A DNA stretch of 64,000 nucleotides from positions 6,507,501 through 6,571,500 of the forward strand of contig NZ_CP141184.1 of assembly GCF_035609205.1 (NCBI RefSeq). Direction: 5' to 3'. Numbering within the stretch: the stretch's first letter is position 1; the number at the start of each line of letters is the position of its first letter. Source of the DNA: Hymenobacter sp. GOD-10R. GTDB lineage: Bacteria; Bacteroidota; Bacteroidia; Cytophagales; Hymenobacteraceae. A program made the position numbers and the translations under genes. Under the pieces are notes generated by a model. It was not told the DNA's origin and did not search any database. It saw only the letters and a program-made list of their open reading frames with translations. This document shows, piece by piece, positions 16,544-23,724 of this stretch.

Positions 16544-17743
16544 TTACTGATTGTCCAGCAAGCCCCGACCCGACTTACGAATAGCACCGCTGGCAGTCAG
16601 ATCCTGCGCTAGCTTATCCAGAATACCGTTCACGAACTGCTTGCTCTTCGGCGTGCTGTAGAGTTTACTGATTTCGATGTATTCGTTGATGGTAACCTTC
16701 ACCGGGATACCACGGAACAGGTGCATCTCGCATAGCGCCATCTTCAGGATGATCTTGTCGATGAGGGCTACCCGCTCTACGTCCCAGTTCTGAACCGATT
16801 CGGCAATGAGCTTTTCGTACTTGGCGTCGTCGGCCAGTGTTTGCTTGTAGAGGCTTTCGGCAAACTCTTTATCATCTTGCCAATTAGCCGACAATGACAT
16901 CAGCTCTAGGTTCTCATCCGCCGCTTGGTCGAGCATTTTCAGCGTCTTGATAACCAAGTTCTTAACCACCGACCGATTTTCCTCCCAGTTCAGGTCATCG
17001 TTTTCCAGCTGCGCTGGCAGAATTTCGCCCTTGAAGATGAAGTTCTTGTACAAGTTCTTCAGCATTTCCTGGTCCTCGGCGTAGCGGGCGGCTTCGTCGG
17101 AGCTAGGTGGCGTAGCGAGGTAGCTCTGGAATTCGGGGTCCGGCTTTATTTCCGTGCGCCATGCTTTGCGCAGCGCATCCATCTCCTCCTCGCTATGCCA
17201 GCGCAGGGAGCGGCGGATGGTGAGGTCTTGCAGCTGCTTGTTGCTGATGAGCTTCTGCAGAGCTAGGTTCTCCTCAAGGCGCGTGGTATCCAGCGGCGCT
17301 TCTTTGGAGGGTGTGAAGCGGCGCGACTCCCGATTCTTCTCTTCCTCAATCACCTGAAGCAAGGCTTCGGGCAGATTAAGCAAGTGAATGTATTGATCAT
17401 GAATACTTTCGGCCGCCGTTACCATTTGCCCGCCGAAGAAAGTTGCGTCCTTCGCCACTTGCTTCTGGTAGTACTTGATGGCGTCGGCCACGGCATCGTT
17501 CACGTCTGAGTCGTCCAGCGGCTCAGGCTCCTCGCCGGTTTTGTGCCACTCCTTGAAGATAACTTCGGCCATCTTCCGCTGCCCTTGCAGCAGCTTGCGG
17601 TCTTGTGGTTCGGGTGAATTTAGATCGGGCGCGAAAGCCTCCGCAATGCGGTCATTAGCCAGCGAATAATCAGACCCGACAGCCTGATGGTAGGCGTACA
17701 AGGACTGCATGACCTTAATGCGAAGCGTGCGACGGTTGAGCAT
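16544..17743 (-). CDS. nusB: Transcription antitermination factor NusB, long form
   Basis: NusB binds boxA RNA with NusE/S10 and supports antitermination in rRNA transcription. The N-terminus LNRRTLRIKVMQSLYAYHQ and the C-terminal RVALIDKIILKMALCEM, IPVKVTINEYIEISK and KSKQFVNGILDKL are NusB core motifs. The product has 399 residues, whereas enterobacterial NusB has about 140. The extra roughly 250 residues are an insertion between the first helix and the C-terminal helical core, rich in charged residues and helical in appearance. Long NusB forms are usual in Bacteroidota. It is in the same direction as leucine dehydrogenase and the YtxH gene. Confidence 0.92.
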   Translation of the reverse strand: MLNRRTLRIKVMQSLYAYHQAVGSDYSLANDRIAEAFAPDLNSPEPQDRKLLQGQRKMAEVIFKEWHKTGEEPEPLDDSDVNDAVADAIKYYQKQVAKDATFFGGQMVTAAESIHDQYIHLLNLPEALLQVIEEEKNRESRRFTPSKEAPLDTTRLEENLALQKLISNKQLQDLTIRRSLRWHSEEEMDALRKAWRTEIKPDPEFQSYLATPPSSDEAARYAEDQEMLKNLYKNFIFKGEILPAQLENDDLNWEENRSVVKNLVIKTLKMLDQAADENLELMSLSANWQDDKEFAESLYKQTLADDAKYEKLIAESVQNWDVERVALIDKIILKMALCEMHLFRGIPVKVTINEYIEISKLYSTPKSKQFVNGILDKLAQDLTASGAIRKSGRGLLDNQ

Positions 17744-17770
17744 ATTCTGATTGTTGAATGGCTACCTGAT

Positions 17771-17848
17771 TAAATGGTTAAATGGTTGATTGCTCCAGAC
17801 AATTGGCGAACGACCAACCATTTAACCATTTAGCCATTCGACCATTTA
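17771..17848. repeat. Dyad made of ACCATTTA / TAAATGGT octamers, running into a stop codon
   Basis: Arm 17771-17788 (TAAATGGTTAAATGGTTG) is the exact reverse complement of 17815-17832. On the right the octamer ACCATTTA continues: two copies, then a degenerate GCCATTCG, then another ACCATTTA whose end contributes the stop codon of leucine dehydrogenase at 17846. The stem could end the dehydrogenase transcript. It is one of the word-built dyads in this window. Confidence 0.75.
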
Positions 17849-18937
17849 GTACGTTGATTTTACCTTACCAAGGGAAGCAATGCGCTCCTTGGCCTGCCGG
17901 ATGGCAGCTGCTTGGGGGTGACTTCCCTCCTGCTCCGCTTTATCAAGCACTTGCCGGGTGAAGTCGTAAATTTTTTCGGTTTGTGTTAGGGCGCTTTGGC
18001 GGTTAGAGCCAATTACTTCGGAATATACATTGATCAGGCCGCCAGCGTTGATCAAAAAATCGGGGGCGTACACAATGCCGCGTTCCACCAGGGCCGGGCC
18101 GTGCACGTTCTCGTCTTCGAGCTGGTTGTTCGCGCTACCCGCAATCACCTGGCATTTCAGACGGCCAATCGTGTTATCATTGATGGTAGCACCTAGGGCA
18201 CAAGGCGAGTAGATATCTACATCTTGATCGTAGATGTCGTCTAGGCCAACCATTTTCGCGCCGAAGCGGTTCGCCGCATCCAGCGCCCGATCTTCGTAAT
18301 AGTCGGTGAGTACCACTTGAGCGCCTTCTTTGGTGAGGTGTTCTAGCAGGTACAGGCCTACGTGGCCTACGCCTTGCAATGCCACGCGCTTGCCGGCTAG
18401 GTTATCCGAGCCGTACGCTTTCTTCACGGCCGCCTTCATGCCCATGTACACGCCATAAGCCGTGACTGGAGACGGGTCACCGGAGCCACCGCTGCTTTCG
18501 GGCAGACCAGCCACGTGGCGCGTTTCCATCCGAATGTATTCCATGTCCTTGGTGGTCATGTTTACATCTTCGGCCGTGATGTACTTGCCGTTCAGGTTCT
18601 TTACGAAGCGACCAAACTTGCGCAACAGCGCCTCCGTCTTTTGGGTACGTGCGTCGCCGATGATGACGGCTTTGCCGCCCCCTAGGTTCAGGCCCGAAAT
18701 AGCCGCCTTGTACGTCATGCCACGCGAGAGACGTAGCACATCGTGCAGGGCTTCCGTTTCGGAAGCGTAGTGCCACATGCGCGTACCGCCAAGTGCAGGC
18801 CCTAGCACGGTGTTGTGAATGCCAATGATAGCACGGAGCCCCGTTTCGTGGTCGTGGCAAAATACCACTTGCTCGTGCTGGTGCTCAGCGATTTGACCAA
18901 AGACCGACGTATCGGTCGCTTCTTGAATTTCAACCAT
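17846..18937 (-). CDS. Leucine dehydrogenase (Glu/Leu/Phe/Val dehydrogenase family)
   Basis: This family carries out NAD-dependent oxidative deamination of branched-chain amino acids to 2-oxo acids. The 363-aa product contains LGPALGGTRMW, MTYKAAISGLNLGGGKAVI with the two family lysines (about 77 and 89), ITAEDVNM, and the Rossmann motif ALQGVGHVG. The length matches leucine dehydrogenase rather than the longer glutamate dehydrogenases. The frame runs upstream to a TTG at 19111, but that stretch reads as non-conserved; ATG 18937 is chosen. The immediate leader is a run of GGGTGGGA-like repeats. It is monocistronic or followed by nusB. Confidence 0.9.
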   Translation of the reverse strand: MVEIQEATDTSVFGQIAEHQHEQVVFCHDHETGLRAIIGIHNTVLGPALGGTRMWHYASETEALHDVLRLSRGMTYKAAISGLNLGGGKAVIIGDARTQKTEALLRKFGRFVKNLNGKYITAEDVNMTTKDMEYIRMETRHVAGLPESSGGSGDPSPVTAYGVYMGMKAAVKKAYGSDNLAGKRVALQGVGHVGLYLLEHLTKEGAQVVLTDYYEDRALDAANRFGAKMVGLDDIYDQDVDIYSPCALGATINDNTIGRLKCQVIAGSANNQLEDENVHGPALVERGIVYAPDFLINAGGLINVYSEVIGSNRQSALTQTEKIYDFTRQVLDKAEQEGSHPQAAAIRQAKERIASLGKVKSTY

Positions 18938-19127
18938 GGGTGGAAAGTTGAAAGGGTGGGAAATGGGTGGGAGGATGGGTGAGGGCAATACGGTACGCGG
19001 TTGTTGTATCTTTGCAGACAACACTCCTATTGTACGTAGCTTGAAGCAACTTTGGTGGAACCGTAGCGAACGGCAATCGTTCATAAATACGCGACTCGCA
19101 GGAGTGTACAACCCGTTAAACCGAGTG

Positions 19128-19135
19128 CAAAAGTA
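19128..19135 (-). promoter_or_regulatory. Possible -7 element of a promoter for leucine dehydrogenase
   Basis: The minus strand reads TACTTTTG, a match to the Bacteroidota -7 consensus TAnnTTTG. No clear TTG is found 19-20 nt upstream, and the implied leader is near 190 nt, so the assignment is tentative. Confidence 0.3.
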
Positions 19136-19205
19136 ACCCGATTTTTCCTGATTCCTTCCCTATACGACCAACCAAGGGCTAGTTCTCGCTGTTACCTCCA
19201 GCCTG

Positions 19206-21020
19206 TTGTTGTCTCGCTTTAAGTCTCTCCTTGTGCGCGCTCTTCCCTCTACCAATAAGTATCTTCTGCGCTACAAATGGCACTTCCTCGGCGGAGTGTT
19301 ATTCGTGGCCTTATCAACGTTGCTAGCCATTTTCCCGGCCCAAATCGTGCGCTACGCCTTCGATTTGGTGGGGGAAGGCATCGATTTGTATCACCTCTAC
19401 GCCGGCACCCAGGCACAAAGTGGGGTCTATCAGCTGTTCGGCCGCAACGTGCTTCTCTACGGTTTGCTTATCGTGTTGATGGCACTGTTGCGGGGAGTTT
19501 TCCTGTTCTTCATGCGTCAGACGCTCATCGTGATGTCGCGCTTGATCGAGAACGATCAGAAGAACGAAATCTTCCAGCACTATCAGTCCTTGCCGCTCAG
19601 CTTTTATCGGCGCCATAATACTGGCGACTTGATGTCACGCATTTCCGAGGATGTGGGCCGCGTGCGGATGTACATCGGGCCGGCCATTATGTACTTCTTG
19701 CAGCTCGTGATTTTGTTCGTGCTCATCGTGCCGCTTATGCTGATGGTGAACGTGAAGCTGACAATTTACACGCTGCTACCTCTGCCGATCTTGTCGGTGA
19801 GCATCTTCTACGTCAATAACCTGATTGAGCGTAAGTCCGACGAAATTCAACGCTCTCTAGCCGACATGACCACGTTCGTGCAGGAAGCGTTTTCGGGCAT
19901 TCGGGTTTTGAAATCCTTCGTGCGCGAGGAAGATTCGCACCAGAGCTTTGTGCGAGCCAGCGACAACTACAAGGAAAAATCACTGAGCCTGAACTTCGTT
20001 AACTCGCTGTTCTTCCCCCTGATTATGTTTTTGGTTGGTATCAGCACCATCGTTACGGTTTGGATCGGCGGTCAAGAAGTTATCCGTGGCACCATCACGA
20101 CGGGTAGTATTGCTGAGTTTCTGATTTACGTGAACCTGCTTACCTGGCCCGTCACCGCCCTAGGTTGGACCAGCAGCTTGGTACAACGTGCAGAGGCCTC
20201 ACAAGCGCGTATCAACGAGTTCCTGGATCAGAAGACCGACATTGTTTCACGTCAAGATATCCGGCAGGAAATCAAAGGAGACATTGTTTTTGACCACGTC
20301 TCTTTCACGTACCCCGACACCGGGATTCAGGCACTGAAAGATGTGTCTTTCCGTATTCGTCCCGGCCAAACCCTAGCTGTTATTGGTAATACCGGCTCAG
20401 GCAAGAGCACTATTGCGGCCTTACTCTGCCGCCTCTACGACGTGACGGCGGGCAATATCAGGATAGACGGCGTAGATGTGCGCGACTTCAGCCTCGACTC
20501 ATTGCGAGCGCAAATCGGCTACGTACCACAGGACGTATTCCTGTTCTCCGACAGCATCCGTAACAACATCAACTTCGGTCTCGACCAACCAAGTGAGGAG
20601 AAGATGCAACAGGCGGCTAAAGACGCCAATGTGTATGAGAATATCATTCTCTTCCCTGAGGGCTTCGATACAAAGCTAGGAGAGCGAGGCATTACCCTTT
20701 CCGGTGGGCAGAAGCAGCGCGTGAGCATTGCCCGAGCGCTAGTGAAAGAGCCCAAAATCCTGATCCTAGATGATTCACTTTCGGCTGTTGACACGAACAC
20801 CGAAAATGCCATTCTGAATAGCCTTCAGCGTATTATGGCCAACCGTACCAGCCTGATTATCTCGCACCGGGTATCGTCGGTAAAGCTTGCCGATGAGATA
20901 TTAGTGATTGATGATGGCGTCATTGTGCAGCATGGCCCGCATGAGGTGCTGATGCGGCAGGAAAACGGCTTATACCGTGCCCTGTACGAGCGTCAGTTGC
21001 AAAGCGAAGATGCCGCCTAG
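19206..21020 (+). CDS. ABC transporter, fused permease and ATPase (MsbA-like half-transporter)
   Basis: The 604-aa half-transporter likely exports a lipid, peptide or drug as a dimer in the inner membrane. Six membrane helices occupy about residues 25-320. The nucleotide-binding domain follows, with Walker A GNTGSGKST near 394, the Q-loop region YVPQDVFLFSDS, signature LSGGQKQR near 499, Walker B ILILDDSLSAVD near 520, and the switch ISHR. The Walker B end is DDSLSAVD, so the usual catalytic Glu after the Walker B Asp is Asp here, a variant that may alter or slow hydrolysis. A TTG start is used since no ATG lies nearby upstream. A second half-transporter at 23725-25509 is of the same family. 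Confidence 0.9.
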   Translation: MLSRFKSLLVRALPSTNKYLLRYKWHFLGGVLFVALSTLLAIFPAQIVRYAFDLVGEGIDLYHLYAGTQAQSGVYQLFGRNVLLYGLLIVLMALLRGVFLFFMRQTLIVMSRLIENDQKNEIFQHYQSLPLSFYRRHNTGDLMSRISEDVGRVRMYIGPAIMYFLQLVILFVLIVPLMLMVNVKLTIYTLLPLPILSVSIFYVNNLIERKSDEIQRSLADMTTFVQEAFSGIRVLKSFVREEDSHQSFVRASDNYKEKSLSLNFVNSLFFPLIMFLVGISTIVTVWIGGQEVIRGTITTGSIAEFLIYVNLLTWPVTALGWTSSLVQRAEASQARINEFLDQKTDIVSRQDIRQEIKGDIVFDHVSFTYPDTGIQALKDVSFRIRPGQTLAVIGNTGSGKSTIAALLCRLYDVTAGNIRIDGVDVRDFSLDSLRAQIGYVPQDVFLFSDSIRNNINFGLDQPSEEKMQQAAKDANVYENIILFPEGFDTKLGERGITLSGGQKQRVSIARALVKEPKILILDDSLSAVDTNTENAILNSLQRIMANRTSLIISHRVSSVKLADEILVIDDGVIVQHGPHEVLMRQENGLYRALYERQLQSEDAA

Positions 21021-21039
21021 TTTCAGCTTAACGTTATTG

Positions 21040-21093
21040 CTAGCAAGCAGAACGCCCACCAGACCTAGGTCTGGTGGGCGTTCTGCTTGCTAG
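21040..21093. terminator. 54-nt perfect palindrome centred on CCTAGG, between convergent genes
   Basis: The stretch equals its own reverse complement over 54 nt, with the centre inside CCTAGG (21064-21069). It lies between the ABC transporter stop and the stop of the convergent small secreted-protein gene, so it probably ends both transcripts. Neither side carries a T-run, so simple intrinsic termination is not certain. It shares the ACGCCCAC arm text with the hairpin at 22233. Confidence 0.75.
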
Positions 21094-21107
21094 GGTATCC
21101 TCGCCTT

Positions 21108-21524
21108 CTATTCCAACATCAAGCGTTTGGCGCCTTTGCGCGTGCCGGATGTACACTGCACAATATACTGGCCAGTTGGGAGGCGGCTTACATCAAGAAC
21201 AGCGGTTCTGTTACCAATGATCAAGTCGCGTGTGACTACTGGTCGACCTTCAGAGTCGTTGATTTCAACACGCGTTGGTCCTGAAGAGTCAGTGCGCACT
21301 GACAATCGTTTTGTAATGGGATTGGTATCGAGGGAAATCTTCAAAGCATCCGATGATGGCTTAGCGGTTTCCATCTTTTCGGTAAGAAGCGCGGAGCTTT
21401 CCGCAGGCTTGTTTGCAGCAACAACTGGTTCGGAAGTCGCTGTAGCAGGTTTAGTTTGTGCCTGGCTAGGTAGATCCCACAAACAAGATGTTACCAGACA
21501 TACCAGCAGCATAATCGTTTTCAT
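21108..21524 (-). CDS. Small secreted protein with type IX sorting-like C-terminus
   Basis: The 138-aa product has a signal peptide of about 22 residues (TIMLLVCLVTSCLWDLPSQAQ, cleavage probably after AQA-type residues). A low-complexity Ala/Thr/Pro/Glu region (about 24-60) follows, then a beta-rich domain that reads like a Por-secretion sorting domain: ISLDTNPITKRLSVRTD, RVEINDSEGRPV and LPTGQYIVQCTSGTRKGAKR. In the type IX system such domains direct secretion and attachment at the cell surface. There is almost no other domain, so the sorting-like unit may itself be the functional part. No homologue with known function is recognised. Confidence 0.65.
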   Translation of the reverse strand: MKTIMLLVCLVTSCLWDLPSQAQTKPATATSEPVVAANKPAESSALLTEKMETAKPSSDALKISLDTNPITKRLSVRTDSSGPTRVEINDSEGRPVVTRDLIIGNRTAVLDVSRLPTGQYIVQCTSGTRKGAKRLMLE

Positions 21525-21910
21525 ACGTGTTTTAACAATGGGTAAAAACTATGGAGCAAATAGGATACGCAAAAATATAGAATAAACTTTATATTTTATG
21601 TACTTTATCGTTTATTAAACTTATGCACACAACCAACAACAAGTAGCTCCTATACTCTTCGATCCACGCTCATGTTTATCATGAGCTATCATGCATATAG
21701 AATGCCGTATTTTTCGCCTTGTCACGCAGCAAGTATCAAAGACGCCGTCGGCCTGTTGAACAGCTGTATTTTCTCGTTGTAGCAGCTTGAGCAGGAGACT
21801 TCACTACTTCACCGCAGGTCAATCCTATTTCCTACTCCTTACACATTTCTCTCATAATCAACACGATGACAGTATAATGCGCATTAAAAAAATATTTATA
21901 GCGGCTCTGA
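21525..21910. other. AT-rich non-coding stretch
   Basis: About 390 nt without a convincing gene, clearly richer in A and T than the neighbours, with runs such as ATATTTTATGTACTTTATCG. A possible minus-strand -7 element (TATTTTTG, at 21570-21577) could serve the secreted-protein gene. Nothing else is recognised. Confidence 0.5.
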
Positions 21911-21942
21911 TTGCACAGAAAACGTATTTTATTTTACCTTTG
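21911..21942 (+). promoter_or_regulatory. Bacteroidota-type promoter of tRNA-Pro
   Basis: TTG at 21911-21913 is followed after about 20 nt by TACCTTTG (21935-21942), a full match to the -33/-7 consensus of Bacteroidota housekeeping promoters. Transcription would start a few bases before the tRNA at 21957. Confidence 0.75.
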
Positions 21943-21956
21943 TGCCTCAATTCTAT

Positions 21957-22030
21957 CGGGGTGTAGCGTAGCCTGGTATCGCGCCAGCATGGGGTGCTGG
22001 AGGTCGTAGGTTCGAATCCTGCCACTCCGA
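21957..22030 (+). tRNA. tRNA-Pro (anticodon GGG)
   Basis: A 74-nt cloverleaf. Acceptor arms CGGGGTG and CACTCCG pair with one G-U, with discriminator A. The anticodon stem CCAGC/GCTGG carries the loop ATGGGGT with anticodon GGG and G37. The T-loop is GGTTCGAATCC. The C1-G72 pair is typical of bacterial tRNA-Pro. CCA is not encoded. Confidence 0.95.
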
Positions 22031-22050
22031 CGGAAGAGCTTCCGGCTCTG

Positions 22051-22083
22051 AAAGCCTCTGGACCTAGGTCTGGAGGCTTTTTT
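22051..22083 (+). terminator. Terminator hairpin centred on CCTAGG after the first tRNA-Pro
   Basis: 22051-22080 is self-complementary over 30 nt if the two TG/TG positions pair as G-U wobbles. The core GACCTAGGTC is an exact palindrome. A run of T follows. It separates the two tRNA-Pro genes, so the second probably has its own promoter or depends on read-through. Confidence 0.8.
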
Positions 22084-22138
22084 CGGCCGAAAGAATTTTG
22101 ATTGAATGCCCGTTGTGTCCCAGGCCACACAATGTATT

Positions 22139-22212
22139 CGGGGTGTAGCGCAGCCCGGTAGCGCGCGTCGTTCGGGACGACGAGGCCGTAGGTTCGAATC
22201 CTGCCACCCCGA
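22139..22212 (+). tRNA. tRNA-Pro (anticodon CGG)
   Basis: A 74-nt cloverleaf with acceptor arms CGGGGTG/CACCCCG, anticodon stem CGTCG/CGACG with loop TTCGGGA (anticodon CGG, G37), and T-loop GGTTCGAATCC. The D- and T-arms are nearly identical to those of the tRNA-Pro(GGG) 110 nt upstream, so the two are probably an old duplication. CCA is not encoded. Confidence 0.95.
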
Positions 22213-22232
22213 CTTTATTGGCATTTAACATG

Positions 22233-22275
22233 AGAAACGCCCACTGAACCTAGGTTCAGTGGGCGTTTCTTTTTT
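22233..22275 (+). terminator. Terminator, 38-nt perfect palindrome centred on CCTAGG
   Basis: 22233-22270 equals its own reverse complement, centred on CCTAGG at 22249-22254, followed by a T-run. It ends the tRNA-Pro(CGG) transcript. The arm text ACGCCCAC is shared with the palindrome at 21040. Confidence 0.85.
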
Positions 22276-22401
22276 CGGCTGTAGCAACAATTTTGTTGAT
22301 CATTCTCAAACATATAGCATGTGAATGGCTAAATACTCTAATAAAACTATTTATAGTACCGTTGTGAGCTTATCTATTAACCTATCAATCTTTTTTCATT
22401 T

Positions 22402-23094
22402 ATGAAGATGCAAAAATCAGTGTGTGTTGCCGTATTGTTGGGTGCAACAACAAGTATAGCTCAAGCTCAGACAGAAGCAGGTAAGTTACTGTTAGGTGGC
22501 TACATCAACTACTCTAGTACCAAAACTAACACAACCCCATTAAACGCTACTCCTGGTACCAACACAGCCAAAAACTTCAACGTTGGTCCAAAGATTGGCG
22601 TTTTCGTCGCTAACAATTTAGTATTAGGCCTTGGAGTAGCTACCTCTTATAACAAGCAAGTATCATCTTACACTGATAATACCAACACAAACCCTTTTCA
22701 ATACACTAATACCTTTACTGTTAAGGGAATTGAGGCGGGCCCTTTCGTGAGATATTACTGGATGATAGATGAGAAAATAGGCTTTTATGGTCAGCTTATT
22801 GGCGGCTATCAACATCAAAAGCAAAGTAGCGTCAGCACTAGTTCCAATTATTATACCTCGGAAGGAAAATCGAATGGAGGATATGCAACTGTTCTACCCG
22901 GCTTTGTCTTTTTCCCGACTGAGAAGTTTGGGTTGGAGCTTATGGCAGGTAACTTCTCATACTCCAAATGGAAGGGTAATAATCGTAGTAACATGAGTCA
23001 GAGCAGCTCAAACTACACTAGCAGTAGTATTTTAACCAATTTCGGTCTTCAGTACTTAACAATAGGTGCTTCTCTTTACTTAGGCAAAGGCTAA
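22402..23094 (+). CDS. Outer-membrane beta-barrel protein, porin-like
   Basis: The 230-aa product starts with a signal peptide (about 1-22, ending AQAQ) and continues with alternating amphipathic strands, e.g. KLLLGGYINYSS, FNVGPKIGVFVANNLVLGLGV, IEAGPFVRYYWMI, KIGFYGQLIGGYQHQ and LTIGASLYLGKG, as in the 8-strand outer-membrane barrel families common in Bacteroidota. Loops are rich in Asn, Ser and Thr. Codon use is distinctly AT-richer than that of the flanking genes, and the gene sits right after two tRNA genes, so recent acquisition is possible. ATG start, with no strong alternative. The ligand or role is unknown. Confidence 0.8.
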   Translation: MKMQKSVCVAVLLGATTSIAQAQTEAGKLLLGGYINYSSTKTNTTPLNATPGTNTAKNFNVGPKIGVFVANNLVLGLGVATSYNKQVSSYTDNTNTNPFQYTNTFTVKGIEAGPFVRYYWMIDEKIGFYGQLIGGYQHQKQSSVSTSSNYYTSEGKSNGGYATVLPGFVFFPTEKFGLELMAGNFSYSKWKGNNRSNMSQSSSNYTSSSILTNFGLQYLTIGASLYLGKG

Positions 23095-23106
23095 CAAGCG
23101 CTTAAT

Positions 23107-23160
23107 AACAAACAGAAAAGCCACTCGGATACAGCTATCCGTGCGGCTTTTCTGTTTGTT
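23107..23160. terminator. Long bidirectional terminator hairpin
   Basis: Arms 23107-23122 and 23145-23160 pair over 16 bp with A-rich left and T-rich right ends. An inner stem CGGATA/TATCCG (23125-23130, 23136-23141) closes the loop. It lies between the convergent outer-membrane gene and the GyrI-like gene and can serve both. Confidence 0.85.
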
Positions 23161-23172
23161 GAATATCCCTTA

Positions 23173-23703
23173 TTACTCAATCGCTGCCATCACTTCCGAC
23201 GGTCCTTCTTCTGCGAACTGCTCCAAATACACCTGCCGCAGCTTGAGCTTCTGCTGCTTAGCTACGTCCTCGATAGCTGGGTAGAGCTTGTTCGGGGCTA
23301 ATAAGTAGCTGGTAGTAGTGCGGGCCTGAATGACACGCTGCCCCGCCGGAAACGCACGGTAGCGATAGGCATCAGGTTTTTTCTGGCTTGTCGTATCCGC
23401 AACGATGAGGCCGATGAAGGCTTCTACGGTGTCGCGGGTGGTGCTGGGGTCGTTGTAGTAGATGTTGGCTAGCTCGCCACGCACGGTGCCACTGGCTCGT
23501 AGCTGTTGCGCTTCCCGAAATAAAGGCCCGAACGCTTCGTCGCGCACCGACCCTTTATAATATTGCCCGAGCAAGAAGATCGGTTTAGTAGTGGAGATTA
23601 CCGCCACATCGGGTTTACGAAACCCACCTAGGTAGCCATATACCACTACGCCCGCTGCCGTTAGAAACAAAATACTCAGGAAAAGCCAACGTGTCATCTT
23701 CAA
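23173..23703 (-). CDS. Membrane-anchored GyrI-like (SOUL/ligand-binding) domain protein
   Basis: The 176-aa protein has one N-terminal membrane segment (about 6-26). A globular domain follows that resembles GyrI-like or SOUL small-molecule-binding proteins: EAFIGLIVADTT, YRYRAFPAGQRVIQARTTTSYLLAP and LRQVYLEQF. Such domains bind hydrophobic ligands, and stand-alone membrane-anchored versions have no known role. It lies 21 nt downstream of the ABC half-transporter on the same strand, so the two are likely co-transcribed, which would fit a ligand-capture partner; that is inference only. Confidence 0.6.
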   Translation of the reverse strand: MKMTRWLFLSILFLTAAGVVVYGYLGGFRKPDVAVISTTKPIFLLGQYYKGSVRDEAFGPLFREAQQLRASGTVRGELANIYYNDPSTTRDTVEAFIGLIVADTTSQKKPDAYRYRAFPAGQRVIQARTTTSYLLAPNKLYPAIEDVAKQQKLKLRQVYLEQFAEEGPSEVMAAIE

Positions 23704-23724
23704 CTATAAATGTGGATCAGTGCG

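Noticed and set aside
17807..17853. Octamer repeats as a CRISPR array
   Set aside because: Units are 8 bp, adjacent and few; there are no spacers and no cas genes in the window.
19007..19014. TATCTTTG on the plus strand as a promoter for the ABC transporter at 19206
   Set aside because: It matches TAnnTTTG but has no -33 TTG and lies nearly 200 nt upstream; not strong enough to report as a feature.
18936..19136. 66-codon plus-strand frame over the leader of leucine dehydrogenase
   Set aside because: It is a shadow of the dehydrogenase start and GGGTGGGA repeats.
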